Source: Xanthomonas sp. Leaf148 (GTDB lineage Bacteria; Pseudomonadota; Gammaproteobacteria; Xanthomonadales; Xanthomonadaceae). From it: 64,000 bases of DNA. The translations under genes and the position numbers were made by a program. The notes under the pieces are model-generated. The model did no database searches. It was given only the letters and a program-made list of their open reading frames with translations, and was not told the origin of the DNA. The stretch covers positions 248,001-312,000 of the forward strand of contig NZ_LMOP01000001.1 of NCBI RefSeq assembly GCF_001423585.1, read 5' to 3'. Within the stretch, counting starts at the first letter, position 1. Every line of letters starts with the position of its first letter. Shown here piece after piece: positions 9,754 through 21,530 of this stretch.

Positions 9754-9896
9754 ACGCGGCCAATCAAACGCCTGCGTCGCCGCAGGCGGACGCGGCCGGT
9801 GCGCGACATCGGCATGTCCCCTTGGTGCTGCACTCAGGTTCTGACCGCGCCGTCCACACCCAGCTGACGGCTGCTCGCGACGTTGCATTAGCCGCT
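9754..9896 (+). repeat. Dispersed ~143-bp inverted-repeat element, copy B
   Basis: A more diverged copy between the DUF2939 gene and the convergent spermidine-synthase-like gene. Left end GCGGCCAATCAAAC; the right end reads ATTAGCCGCT. The shared core includes GGCGGACGCGGCCGGTGC, GGTTCTGA, GCCGTCCACACC and GACGGCTGCTCGC. Orientation is as copy A. It ends 28 bp before the stop codon of the minus-strand gene. Confidence 0.7.
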
Positions 9897-9924
9897 GTTG
9901 GCCGGACCTGCAGGACGCAATACC

Positions 9925-10668
9925 TCAGGAAAACCGCCAGGCCCGTTCCTGCCACGCCGCCTGCAAGCGCAGCATCGACGGCCGCAGTTGCCGGCGTGCC
10001 GACCATGCCAACCCGGCCAGCGCGGCGTCCGGCGTCCCCGGTGTGCGTCGGTTGTTCCAGGCGAACACCACCTGGTTGCGCAGATCCGGTTCGGGCAGCA
10101 GTAGCACCAACCCATCGAACAGCTCTCGCAGCTGCGCCAGATGCTCGGCCATCGGCACCTGAAAGAGATTCAGCGCCAACACCCCGCCCTCGCGCAAGGC
10201 CGCGCGACAATCGGCGTAGAACTGAGGCGTGCACAAAGCCGGCGGAATGCCATCGGCGTCGTAGGCATCCAGCAACAACAGGTCGTAGCGTCCGGCGCGG
10301 TTGCCGATCCAGTCGGCGCCATCCCCCAGAGTGATCTCCAGCCGCGCGTCGTCGCGCGGAATTGCGAATGCATCGCGCAACGCCAGCACCTGCGGGTCGG
10401 CTTCCACCGCTTCCAGACGCGTGCTGCGCAGGTAGCGATGGCAGAACTTCACCTGCGCACCGCCACCCACGCCGATCAGCCCAATGCACTCCGGGCGCGG
10501 TTGCAGCCACAGCGCAGCCAGCATGCTGCGCGTATACGGCAGCATCAGCCGATGCGGCGCCCAGCGCGACATGCGGGTCTGCACCGTGTCGGCGGTGAAG
10601 GTCAGTTCCAGCGTGCGCCAGGTCCGCAGTAACCCAGCACGCGCTGGCGACTGCGGCGACTCGCTCAT
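9925..10668 (-). CDS. spermidine-synthase-like SAM-fold protein
   Basis: A 247-residue Rossmann-fold protein resembling polyamine aminopropyltransferases. It has LIGVGGGAQVKF (SAM-binding glycine loop), LEAVEADPQVL (acidic ribose-binding position) and YDLLLLDAYDADGIP with the catalytic-type aspartate. The N-terminal beta-domain of true SpeE is short, so this may be one of the orphan fused or truncated spermidine-synthase-like proteins whose substrate is unknown. The start MSESPQS at 10668 overlaps the stop of the 5'-nucleotidase gene (ATGA), showing translational coupling; the longer frame reaching 10851 runs inside that neighbour. Confidence 0.75.
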   Translation of the reverse strand: MSESPQSPARAGLLRTWRTLELTFTADTVQTRMSRWAPHRLMLPYTRSMLAALWLQPRPECIGLIGVGGGAQVKFCHRYLRSTRLEAVEADPQVLALRDAFAIPRDDARLEITLGDGADWIGNRAGRYDLLLLDAYDADGIPPALCTPQFYADCRAALREGGVLALNLFQVPMAEHLAQLRELFDGLVLLLPEPDLRNQVVFAWNNRRTPGTPDAALAGLAWSARRQLRPSMLRLQAAWQERAWRFS

Positions 10669-11630
10669 CGGCTCGGCGGATCGTTGGCCACGCCGTGCGG
10701 CACGTGGCCGGCCGCCACATGCTGATGCTGGCGTGCGCTGTCGATGTTGTGCTGCGAGTCGTCGAAGAAGATATCTGCGCCAAACGCTTCCAGAAACGGC
10801 CCCTTGTGCCGGCCGCCGAGAAACAGCGCTTCGTCCAGTCGCACGCCCCACTCGCGCAAGGTCCGGATCACCCGCTCATGCGCAGGCGCCGAACGCGCCG
10901 TGACCAGCGCCGTGCGGATCGGCGACGCTTCGCCCGGCGGGAACGCCGCCTGCAGCGCATGCAACGCCGACAGGAAATTGCGGAACGGCCCAACCGACAG
11001 CGGTTCGCGTGCGCGCTCGCGCTCATGGCGCCCGAACGCTTCCACACCCTGCTCGCGCGAGATGCGTTCGCTCTCGTCGCCGAAGATCACCGCGTCCCCG
11101 TCGAAGGCGATGCGCAGCTGGGTGGGCAGGCGGCTCTCATCGTTGTCCACGATCGCTGCGGCCGCTTCAGCACGTTCGCCCGGTGCACGCGGCATGATGG
11201 TGGCCGCGGCAATGCCGTGAGTGAGCGCACGCCGTACCGACTCAGGGTTGGCCGACAGAAACAGATCGGTGCCGAACGGTTTCACGTACGGCCAGGTCGG
11301 CTGACCAGACGTGAAAGTCGCGCGCACGATGCCCAGGTTGTAGTGCTGGATCGAATTGAAGATGCGCAACCCGGTATCGGCAGAATTGCGCGACAGCAGA
11401 ATCACCTCCACGCGTGGAGTTTCTTCGGGCACATCGTGGTTGAGCGCCAACAGCTTGCGCACCACCGGAAACGCGACACCCGGCTGCAGGATGTCGTCTT
11501 CGTGCTCACGCTGGAACGCCGAATACGCCTCCACCCCGTTTGCCTCGAACAGCGCATGGCCTTCTTCAAGATCGAACAGCGCGCGCGAGGTCACCGCGAC
11601 AGTCAATAACCTGGGGGAGTTGTCAGCCAT
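10665..11630 (-). CDS. 5'-nucleotidase (PF06189 family)
   Basis: A 321-residue protein of the cytosolic 5'-nucleotidase family related to eukaryotic NT5C1, which dephosphorylates nucleoside monophosphates. Family signatures are VAVTSRALFDLEEGH at the N-terminus, the HAD-type nucleophile IAFDGDAVIFGDESE, ALVTARSAPAHERV and the final FFDDSQHN acid cluster. It is first in a two-gene unit with the spermidine-synthase-like gene. The left arm of a heptamer-repeat element lies 19 bp upstream of its start. Confidence 0.85.
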   Translation of the reverse strand: MADNSPRLLTVAVTSRALFDLEEGHALFEANGVEAYSAFQREHEDDILQPGVAFPVVRKLLALNHDVPEETPRVEVILLSRNSADTGLRIFNSIQHYNLGIVRATFTSGQPTWPYVKPFGTDLFLSANPESVRRALTHGIAAATIMPRAPGERAEAAAAIVDNDESRLPTQLRIAFDGDAVIFGDESERISREQGVEAFGRHERERAREPLSVGPFRNFLSALHALQAAFPPGEASPIRTALVTARSAPAHERVIRTLREWGVRLDEALFLGGRHKGPFLEAFGADIFFDDSQHNIDSARQHQHVAAGHVPHGVANDPPSR

Positions 11631-11648
11631 TTGGGTCCCGGGAATAAG

Positions 11649-11792
11649 GAGTGGGGAATCGGGAATCGGTAGAAGCAGGAACGGGAGAGCGGAATTGCAT
11701 CGGGCATCCGTGCAGCATCGTAGCGTGTGCGGACAGGTCTAAAGCGCGCGTGCGGTGCCCTTGCCGTTGCCAATCCCGAATCCCCGCCACTC
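11649..11792. repeat. Inverted GGGAATC-heptamer element between nadK and the 5'-nucleotidase gene
   Basis: Left arm GGGGAATCGGGAATCGG (within 11649-11669) is matched by the inverted right arm CCAATCCCGAATCCCC (within 11770-11792). The core of about 100 bp is unrelated to anything else seen here. The right arm reaches the nadK stop codon at 11791-11793, and the left arm lies 19 bp from the next start. Related elements are at 38788, 51424 and 55028. Confidence 0.7.
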
Positions 11793-12567
11793 ACACCGCA
11801 AACTGTTCGCTGAAGATGCGCTCTTCCAGATTGTGTTCCGGATCGAACAGCAACGTGACGCGGCGCTCGGTGGATTCGCGGATGGTGACTTCCACCACGT
11901 CGCGAATCTCGTGCGAGTCGGCGGTGACGCTGACCGGGCGCTTGTACGGGTCGAGCACGCGAAAGCGCACTTCGGTATCGGCCTTGAGGATGGCGCCACG
12001 CCAACGGCGCGGGCGGTACGGCGCAATCGGCGTCAGTGCCAGCGTGTGCGAGCCCAGCGGCAGAATCGGCCCGTGCGCGGAATAGTTGTACGCGGTGCTG
12101 CCGGCCGGCGTGGCGACCATCACACCGTCGCCAATCAGTTCGGCGATGCGGGTCTGGCCGTTGAGATCCACGCTCAGATGCGCGGCCTGGCGGGTCTGCC
12201 GCAACAGCGAGACTTCGTTGTACGCCAGCGAGCCGGCACTGGTGCCCGATTCGGTCTGCACCAGCATTTCCAGCGGCCGCAGATGCGCAGGTTCGGCACG
12301 TTGCAGGCGCACCAGCAGGTCGGCTTCGTCGTCGCGGTACTGGTTCATCAAAAACCCGACCGAGCCCAGCTTCATGCCGAACACCGGCTTGTCGGCGGCA
12401 CCATGGCGATGCAGGGTCTGCAGCATGAAGCCATCCCCACCCAGGGCGCAGACGATCTCGGCGGTCTCCAGTGGATGATCGCCGTAACGCTGCACCAGAC
12501 GCGCCCGCGCGTTCACGGCAGGCTCGGTGTGACTGGCCACAAAGGCAATGCGGGGTGATGCGGTCAT
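11791..12567 (-). CDS. nadK: NAD kinase
   Basis: This 258-residue enzyme phosphorylates NAD to NADP. The conserved GGDG motif is at residues 43-46 ([10 protein letters not shown]), followed by NxE-type residues in LAYNEVSL and the diagnostic [22 protein letters not shown] segment (written here as one motif region), then a beta-sandwich C-terminus. It is shorter than E. coli NadK (292) at the N-terminus, as is common in Xanthomonads. Start MTASPRIAF at 12567; the frame is open to 12702, but that part has no family features. The stop codon abuts a heptamer-repeat arm. Confidence 0.92.
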   Translation of the reverse strand: MTASPRIAFVASHTEPAVNARARLVQRYGDHPLETAEIVCALGGDGFMLQTLHRHGAADKPVFGMKLGSVGFLMNQYRDDEADLLVRLQRAEPAHLRPLEMLVQTESGTSAGSLAYNEVSLLRQTRQAAHLSVDLNGQTRIAELIGDGVMVATPAGSTAYNYSAHGPILPLGSHTLALTPIAPYRPRRWRGAILKADTEVRFRVLDPYKRPVSVTADSHEIRDVVEVTIRESTERRVTLLFDPEHNLEERIFSEQFAV

Positions 12568-12726
12568 CGTTGACTCCAAAGCATGCGAATCAGCATACCG
12601 CAGCGCTGTGGTGGGCTTGTTGGCGGCGCGCCCTGCCCTCGCACGCGCGGCGGCCGCTGCGCAGTGGCCGCCGCGACGCACGCAGCGGGCGCCACGCGGC
12701 ACACCGCCACATCGGCCTGCCTCGGC

Positions 12727-14991
<2,265 letters not shown>

Positions 14992-15028
14992 TTACCACCC
15001 CCGCCAGCTGCGCCGCCCGCCGCACGGT

Positions 15029-16642
15029 TCACCAGGGCGCCAGCCGCCACTGCGCCTGCCCGGTATCCAGCCGCTGCTGCAGGCCCAAGCGGTCCAGGAA
15101 GGCGGCATCGTGCGAGGCCACCAGCAGCGCGCCGGTGTAGCTGCGCAGCAGCGTCTCGATCGCCTCGACGGAGGCCAGATCCAGATGATTGGTGGGTTCG
15201 TCCAGCAACAGCAGCTGCGCCGGCTGGGCCCGATACAGCGCGCAGGCCAACGCTGCCTTGAGCCGCTGGCCGCCGCTGAGCTGGCCGGTGGGCAGGTCGG
15301 CACGCTGGCGGTCCAGCCCCAGCAACGCCAGCCGCAGCCGCTGGGCGTGCTCGGCGGCGGCGGGGTCGGCATCGCACAGCTGCGCAGCGGCCGAGCGCGC
15401 CGGGTCGAGCATGCCCAGATCCTGATCCAGATAGGCCACCGGCACATGCACCTCGCACTTGCCCGCCTGTGCCGCCAGGCGCCCGCCCAACAGCTGTAGC
15501 AGCGAGGATTTACCGCTGCCGTTCGGGCCGACCAGCCCGATGCGGGGCTGGCCGTGCAGCAGCAGATTTACGCGTCGCCCACCCAGCCGCCCATCCGCCA
15601 GCTCCACCTGCTGCAGGGTCGCCAGGCGTTGCGACGCGCCTGCCGCCGTCGCTGGTGCCAGCAACGCAATGGCCGGTGAGGCCTCCACCTGGGCTGCGGC
15701 CTGCGTCACCGCCTCCGACAAGCGCGTTTGTTCGGCCTGACGGTGCTGCTGCAGCCGGCCAGCGCTGACCTCGCTGCGCTGCCGCTGGCCCCCGAGCAGG
15801 ATCGGCGCCTGATTGGCTTGCGCCGCCGCGCGCGCGCCACGCGCCTGGCGTTGCTGCTGGCGCATGTGCTGCTCGCGCAATGCCTGTTCGCCGTGCGCAC
15901 GTGCCTGTTTGCGCTGCGCAAGCAGCTCGCCGGCCGCCTGCTGCTCGCGTGCGTGCTGCTGCGCGTAGTGGGTGTAGTTGCCGCCATAACTGCGCACCCC
16001 GTGCGCGGATAACGCCAGGATGCGCTGCATGCCATCCAGCAGCAGCCGGTCATGACTGATGATCAGCAATCCACCCTTCCAAGCCTGCAACTGCGCCAGC
16101 AGCCGCTGTCGCTGCGGGCCGTCCAGATGGTTGCTGGGCTCATCCAGGATCAGCAGGTCCGGTTGCGTCAGCCAGGCGCCAGCGAGTGCCACCCGCATGG
16201 CTTCGCCGCCACTGAGATGCGCGGCAGGAGCAGACGGATCGCGGCCCCCCAGCCCTTGCTGCTCGAGCGCTGCAGCGAACTCGGCGTGGGCATTCCAGCG
16301 CTCGCCCACCCGCTCGAAATCGGCGGGCGCCACGCTCCCGGCGGCGATCCGGTCCAGCGCGTCCAGCAACGGCGCCACACCTGCCAGATCGGCGATGCGC
16401 TGCCCCGCCATCGCGCTCACGCGCTGCGGCAGGTAATGCACGCTGCCACGGCGTACGCAGCGGCCGCTGCTGGGTGCCAGCTGGCCGGCCAGCAGACGGC
16501 CGAGCACACTCTTGCCCACGCCATTACGACCGACCAGGCCGGTGCGGCGCTGATCGATGTGCAAGGTGAGATCGGAAAACAGCGTGCTGTCATCGGGCAG
16601 CACGAACGCGACGCTTTCCAGCGTCAACGACGGACAGGTCAT
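15029..16642 (-). CDS. ABC-F family ATPase
   Basis: A 537-residue protein with two ATPase domains and no membrane segments, the ABC-F layout of ribosome-associated factors. Walker A motifs are GRNGVGKS and GPNGSGKS, signatures LSGGE and LSGGQ, and Walker B motifs LLILDEPSNHLD and LLLLDEPTNHLD. The linker between domains (about residues 235-330) is long, basic and glutamine-rich (coiled coil), as in proteins that reach the peptidyl-transferase centre. It could be a translation factor or a target-protection resistance protein; sequence alone does not decide. The start MTCPSLTLE at 16642 was preferred over 17 extra upstream codons. Confidence 0.88.
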   Translation of the reverse strand: MTCPSLTLESVAFVLPDDSTLFSDLTLHIDQRRTGLVGRNGVGKSVLGRLLAGQLAPSSGRCVRRGSVHYLPQRVSAMAGQRIADLAGVAPLLDALDRIAAGSVAPADFERVGERWNAHAEFAAALEQQGLGGRDPSAPAAHLSGGEAMRVALAGAWLTQPDLLILDEPSNHLDGPQRQRLLAQLQAWKGGLLIISHDRLLLDGMQRILALSAHGVRSYGGNYTHYAQQHAREQQAAGELLAQRKQARAHGEQALREQHMRQQQRQARGARAAAQANQAPILLGGQRQRSEVSAGRLQQHRQAEQTRLSEAVTQAAAQVEASPAIALLAPATAAGASQRLATLQQVELADGRLGGRRVNLLLHGQPRIGLVGPNGSGKSSLLQLLGGRLAAQAGKCEVHVPVAYLDQDLGMLDPARSAAAQLCDADPAAAEHAQRLRLALLGLDRQRADLPTGQLSGGQRLKAALACALYRAQPAQLLLLDEPTNHLDLASVEAIETLLRSYTGALLVASHDAAFLDRLGLQQRLDTGQAQWRLAPW

Positions 16643-16892
16643 CAGTGCCTCCATTGCATGCCAGGACACGTCGCGTTCCAGACGGAACGGCAACGAGTAT
16701 GGCCGTCATCACGACGGCGGCATCAATGGCGCATTGGACCAATCCTCGAACAGCGGGTGCAGCACAAGTGTAGGCCGATCTACGGCTGCACCGAAACCCC
16801 TGGACATCACTGCGCCGAACAATCCGCTCAACGACAACGAGATATCCGCAGGAAAACGCACGCCTGCACGCTTGTAGTGCGCCCTGCCCCTT

Positions 16893-17035
16893 GGAGCGGC
16901 TAACAAGACATAGCGTGCAGTCGTCAGGTGGGTGCAGACGGCGCGCTCAGAACCGCAGTGCACGCGTGGCACATGCCGCACCGAGCACCGGCCGTGTCCG
17001 CCTGGCGGTGAGTGCAGTCGTCTTGTTAGCTGCTC
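16893..17035 (-). repeat. Dispersed ~143-bp inverted-repeat element, copy C
   Basis: The best-preserved ends of the family. The plus-strand left end reads AGCGGCTAACAAGAC and the reverse complement of the right end reads AGCAGCTAACAAGAC, a 14-of-15 terminal inverted repeat. It is inverted relative to copies A, B, D and E. It lies in the 513-bp gap between the ABC-F start and the methyltransferase stop. The remainder of that gap (16643-16892 and 17036-17155) shows no gene I can support and should hold the ABC-F promoter. Confidence 0.82.
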
Positions 17036-17155
17036 TTCGCCGACGCGCGCGCCTGGCGTTATCGGTATCCGCAATCGCGCGCCAACGCAGCGGACACTCG
17101 CCGGCAACGCACCAACACTCCATGCCGCGCGAGAGTCGCTGCGTCGTCGTTACCC

Positions 17156-18115
17156 TCAGGCATGCATCGGCTTTTGCGCGATCACAGTGGGAAAAATGCT
17201 GGCGCGATCGTCGATGAAACGCACGCTTGCAAAGCCGGCACTCTCCAGCTGTGCGCGCGTTTGCGCATGGGTGCGGAACGATGCCCAGCGCGCCTGGACG
17301 ATATCGATGAAGACCTGGCTCTGCAGCACCAGAGATGCCTGGTCGATCAGCGCCAGTTTCCACGTGGATTCCGCGCACAGGCTGGGCGGAGGCGTCAGGA
17401 AACTCGCCACCAACGTACCGCCCGGCCGCAGCCTGTTGAAGAACGCGCGATAGAGCGCGACCACCCGCGCATCGTCCGGCTCATAGAGATTGAGGCCATT
17501 GCTGGTCACCACGTCCGCACTGTCTGCATCGCCCTGCGCCCAGGCATCTTCCAGCCGCAGCGACAGCTGCTGCTCCAGCCCGTAGCGACGTGCCAGCTGC
17601 AGCGCACCGTCCAGCGCTTGCGGGTCCAGATCGATCCCGATCAAGCGCACATCCGGGCACTGCCGGTAATCCAGGCTCAACACATCGCCCATCCATCCGC
17701 ACGGCACCGACGCGATCGTCATGCCGGGCCGCAACAAGGCCTGCAATTGCGCACGGAAGATGCCGAACCGCTCGCGGGTTGCGAGCACGGCCGGCGTCTT
17801 CTCGAAAATTTCGTACTCCAGTGCCGGCGTGGTGTCCTGCGGCAGGGTTCCCGCCTCATAGGTGACCAACCGATGCGTCCACTCCGCATTGAGCCCACGA
17901 TTGCGCAGCAGGAACCGCCCCAACTCCATTGCCCACAGTGCATCGACCAGTTGCAGCAAACGCTCCACTTCGGCAGCAGAACGGCTGGCGTCCTGCCGCA
18001 GTCGCGACCGGATCGATGCCAGCAAGGTCGCATCATCCTGCAAGGTATCGCCCGCATGCGAAATCAGGCCGGCACGCGGTTCACTGGGCGGCATCGGTCG
18101 CACGTCACATTGCAT
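17156..18115 (-). CDS. putative class I SAM-dependent methyltransferase
   Basis: A 319-residue protein with an N-terminal helical region and a Rossmann-like domain from about residue 130. Motif I is the unusual VPCGWMGDVLSLD rather than a GxGxG loop; the acidic ribose-binding motif is LIGIDLDPQALDGA, then VVTSNGLNLYEPDD (motif IV region) and FNRLRPGGTLVASF (post-IV). The overall pattern fits methyltransferases, with the glycine loop altered. Substrate unknown. An internal ATG eight codons in (MPPSEP) is an alternative start. It is not obviously in an operon; the GNAT gene starts on the other side of a 167-bp gap. Confidence 0.65.
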   Translation of the reverse strand: MQCDVRPMPPSEPRAGLISHAGDTLQDDATLLASIRSRLRQDASRSAAEVERLLQLVDALWAMELGRFLLRNRGLNAEWTHRLVTYEAGTLPQDTTPALEYEIFEKTPAVLATRERFGIFRAQLQALLRPGMTIASVPCGWMGDVLSLDYRQCPDVRLIGIDLDPQALDGALQLARRYGLEQQLSLRLEDAWAQGDADSADVVTSNGLNLYEPDDARVVALYRAFFNRLRPGGTLVASFLTPPPSLCAESTWKLALIDQASLVLQSQVFIDIVQARWASFRTHAQTRAQLESAGFASVRFIDDRASIFPTVIAQKPMHA

Positions 18116-18282
18116 CTTTTTTCACCTTGGCAAGCGTCAATCGCTGTTGCCGACCATGGTGACGAACGCGGTAATGCGCTGCGGCCGAAAGCGCGATGCA
18201 GGGTGCCGGTGAGCGAACGGGCGCCGCCTGTGCGCAGGATCGCGGCTGCATCCGTTCACGCGTGTGCAGCGCTGCGCGCGAT

Positions 18283-18837
18283 TCAGCCCAGACCGAATGC
18301 CGGGTGATAGGCCACATCGGCCAGTGGCAACAGCCGGTCGCCGAACGCCAGCGCCTGCAATTCCGATACGGGTGCATCGGGCACGCTCAGCCCCGGCTCG
18401 ACGGCGAACCCAAACCGCCGGAAAAAACCGGGTTCGCCAAAGGCAACGCATCCCGCCGCGCCGCGCTCGCGCAAGGTGGCCAGGGCTGAGTGCACCAGAC
18501 GGCTGCCCAGGCCCTGGCGTTGGTGGCCCGGGCCCACCGCCAACGGTCCCAGCGCAAACCAGCCGGACGACCCGTCGGACAAGCTCACCGGCGACACTGC
18601 CAGATGGCCGACCACGTAGCCGTCGTGGTCGGCGACCAATGACAGTGCCAGCGCATCGTCATGACGCAGCGCGGCGATCACATGCTGTTCGTCATGACGG
18701 CTGTGCTCGGCGAGCATGAACGCCACCATGGTCAATATCTCGATGGCGGCGGCGTCGCCATCGCTGGCCTCGCGAATCAGCACCGCCGTCGCCGGCTCGG
18801 CCGGTGTGGGCGGCATGTCGTCAGCCTCGTGCATCAC
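18283..18837 (-). CDS. GNAT-family N-acetyltransferase (YhbS-like)
   Basis: A 184-residue acetyltransferase. The acetyl-CoA pyrophosphate loop is visible in GPGHQRQGLGSRLV, preceded by ALGPLAV (beta-4), and the C-terminal FFRRFGFAVEPGLSVPD is typical of the YhbS branch, whose substrates are small molecules or tRNA-linked residues. Its start overlaps the stop of the hydrolase gene by ATGA (18834-18837), making it the third gene of a coupled MOSC-hydrolase-GNAT unit. Substrate unknown. Confidence 0.85.
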   Translation of the reverse strand: MMHEADDMPPTPAEPATAVLIREASDGDAAAIEILTMVAFMLAEHSRHDEQHVIAALRHDDALALSLVADHDGYVVGHLAVSPVSLSDGSSGWFALGPLAVGPGHQRQGLGSRLVHSALATLRERGAAGCVAFGEPGFFRRFGFAVEPGLSVPDAPVSELQALAFGDRLLPLADVAYHPAFGLG

Positions 18838-19357
18838 AGGCGCTGCAACAGTTCGGCGAACGCGTTCGCTGCCGTGTCCACATGCGCGGCAAGATCGTGC
18901 TCATCGTCGACCAGCAACAGCCGCGCCCGACGCGCCTGCGCCCAGGCGATCACATCGGCGGCAGGGATCAGCGCATCGCGCCAGGCATGCACCACCGAGA
19001 TCGGCACCGGCGCAGCATCCAGCGCCGGCAGCGGGCCCATCGTGGTTGGCGGCACCATCAAAAACAGCCCGCGTGTCGGCACCTGCAGCGACACCTGCGC
19101 CGCGATATAGGCGCCCAGACTGGAGCCCACCAGCACCAGCGGCCCCTTGCCTGCGGCGTCGCGTGCGATCTGCAGCAATCGCTGCAGGCGTCCGCGCACG
19201 TCACCGAGCGGGCTGACATCGCGCTGCGCATCAAGATCGGTGAAATCCGGGCGTTCATGGGTCCACCCCAGGCGATCGGCAACCTCGGCCAATGCGCTGA
19301 CCTTGCGCGCCGCAGGGCCACTTTCGAACCCATGCGCCAGAATGCAATGGCCGCGGC

Positions 19358-19361
<4 letters not shown>
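18834..19361 (-). CDS. small alpha/beta hydrolase
   Basis: A 175-residue serine hydrolase of YqiA/YcfP-like size. The oxyanion segment HGFESGPAARK is near the N-terminus, the nucleophile is S81 in LVGSSLGAY, and the acid and base are probably D129 (AWRDALIP) and H155 (DDEHDL). The start MSRGHCILAHGF at 19361 overlaps the MOSC stop (19358-19361), and the gene ends in overlap with the GNAT start, so the three are translated as one unit. Substrate unknown. Confidence 0.85.
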
Positions 19362-19849
<488 letters not shown>

Positions 19850-19872
19850 CGGCGAATGCTAGCATTCGCTTC

Positions 19873-20448
19873 ATGTCCGATGCCGTCCTGCCGTCGCCAC
19901 CGATCACCTACGCGCCGTTGTCTTACGAATCGCGACTGGCACGCCGCCGGCTCGAGCACATCGACATGGTGGTCATCCACTGCACCGAATTGCCCGACAT
20001 GGCCATGGCGCGCGACTACGGCGAGCGCGTGCTCTACGACAGCGGCACCGGCAACAGCGGGCATTACTACATCGATCGCAACGGCAGCATCCAGCAGTAC
20101 GTGGCGCTAGACCGCGTCGCGCATCACGTGCGCGGCCACAATCCGCATACCTTGGGCATCGAGCTGGTCAACAGCGGCCGCTATCCGCACTGGCTCGACT
20201 CGCGCCATCAAGCGATGCGCGAAGCGTATCCGGACGTGCAGATCGCCACGCTAATCACCTTGCTGCAATGGCTGCAGCAGCAGCTGCCATCGGTGCGCCG
20301 CATCGCCGGTCATCAGGAACTGGACACCACCCAGGAAGCGGCCAGCGACGATCCGGCACGCAAGATCCAGCGCAAGCTCGATCCCGGCCCGCTGTTTCCA
20401 TGGCCCCGAATCGAAGCGGCGGTCGGCTGGGCGCACGCATTGCGTTGA
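19873..20448 (+). CDS. N-acetylmuramoyl-L-alanine amidase (AmpD/AmiD type)
   Basis: A 191-residue Amidase_2 domain that cuts the muramyl-alanine bond of muropeptides. The zinc ligand H36 is in VVIHCTELPDM, with SGHYYIDRNGSIQQYV and HTLGIELVNSG next, and the second ligand region IAGHQELD followed by DPARKIQRKLDPGPLFPW. No signal peptide is visible, which favours a cytoplasmic AmpD-like recycling role over AmiD, but the divergence leaves this open. It runs convergently into the DUF1684 gene with 43 bp between. Confidence 0.85.
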   Translation: MSDAVLPSPPITYAPLSYESRLARRRLEHIDMVVIHCTELPDMAMARDYGERVLYDSGTGNSGHYYIDRNGSIQQYVALDRVAHHVRGHNPHTLGIELVNSGRYPHWLDSRHQAMREAYPDVQIATLITLLQWLQQQLPSVRRIAGHQELDTTQEAASDDPARKIQRKLDPGPLFPWPRIEAAVGWAHALR

Positions 20449-20491
20449 GCGCACGGGGCACGCGTCGTCAGCGACCGCAGAACCCGCGCGA

Positions 20492-21442
20492 TCAAGGGTC
20501 CACGGCGCGATAGGTTTTTTCGCCCGCATTCACCGCCACCGCCAGCCGGTTTTCCGGCGGCGCGATCGGGCAGACCACATGCGGGGTGAACGCGCAGGGC
20601 GGATTTTCGGCGAGATTGAAATCGAGCAGCACACGGCCATCGCGCGGCATCGCGGTGAACAGATAGCGCGCGCCGCCATAGCTTTCCTTGCCACTGGTGC
20701 GATCGGTGAACAGAAAAAACAGACCGCTGCCATCGTCCTGCGCGAGCGGCTGCAGATGGTATTCCTGCCCGCCGCGCGTAAACACCGCCTCGCCCGGAAC
20801 CTCCGCCGTCAATGGCGTGCCGATCGAGGTCAGCAAGGTCACCGACCGTGGCGTGGCATACGGCTGCCAGCGTGCATCGACCCGCCATTGCGGGTCGATC
20901 GGGAAATACTCAAAGCCCTGAAATGCGGTCAACGCCGGCGCTGCCGGGTCGCGAAAACGCCAGCCAAACAATGTGCCGGTCTGCACCAGATAGAACTGCC
21001 AGTTGTCCACATCGAGCCGGTCGCCACGCCGCTCAGCCCGCTCCGGCTCCAGGCTGACGTCATCGACAGCCTGTCCGTTCAAGCTCACCGCCGCACCGGC
21101 AGCCGCCTTGAAGCGCACGTGGCCCTCGGCATCCAGGCTGAGCTGGCCCAGCTGTGCAGGGCCGGCAGGCAACACGACATCGCTGTGCGGATCGCTGCCG
21201 ACCTGATACCGACCTGCACGCACGCGACCGGAGGCGGTATAGCTCAGCCAGCCATCGGGCGCACGCACGTGTGCCAGCCGTTGCGCGCGAACACGTTCCA
21301 GCGCGACCTGATACACCTGCTGCTTATCGGCATTCGAACGATTGGCCGCGCGCACAGCGCCGGCACCGCCAGACTCAGCCGAACACGCAACCATCGCCAT
21401 CACCGCGACGCACAAGGCGCCCACCTGCAACTGCAACCGCAT
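20492..21442 (-). CDS. DUF1684 lipoprotein
   Basis: A 316-residue protein of the DUF1684 family. The N-terminus (MRLQLQVGALCVAVMAMVAC) looks like a lipoprotein signal with the lipidated cysteine at about residue 20. A domain containing FHA-like turns follows, then the conserved block YGGARYLFTAMPRDGRVLLDFNLAENPPCAFTP (given in part), a signature of the family. It is probably anchored in the envelope. Function unknown. The frame extends upstream of 21442, but the signal peptide fixes the start here. Confidence 0.75.
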   Translation of the reverse strand: MRLQLQVGALCVAVMAMVACSAESGGAGAVRAANRSNADKQQVYQVALERVRAQRLAHVRAPDGWLSYTASGRVRAGRYQVGSDPHSDVVLPAGPAQLGQLSLDAEGHVRFKAAAGAAVSLNGQAVDDVSLEPERAERRGDRLDVDNWQFYLVQTGTLFGWRFRDPAAPALTAFQGFEYFPIDPQWRVDARWQPYATPRSVTLLTSIGTPLTAEVPGEAVFTRGGQEYHLQPLAQDDGSGLFFLFTDRTSGKESYGGARYLFTAMPRDGRVLLDFNLAENPPCAFTPHVVCPIAPPENRLAVAVNAGEKTYRAVDP

Positions 21443-21530
21443 GCATCCACCCACCACTGCAAGAAACTGCGCTCCGCGCAGTGAGCCTGCGTCCCCACAG
21501 ACCACCCTTCCTGCGGCTATTGTGCATGCA

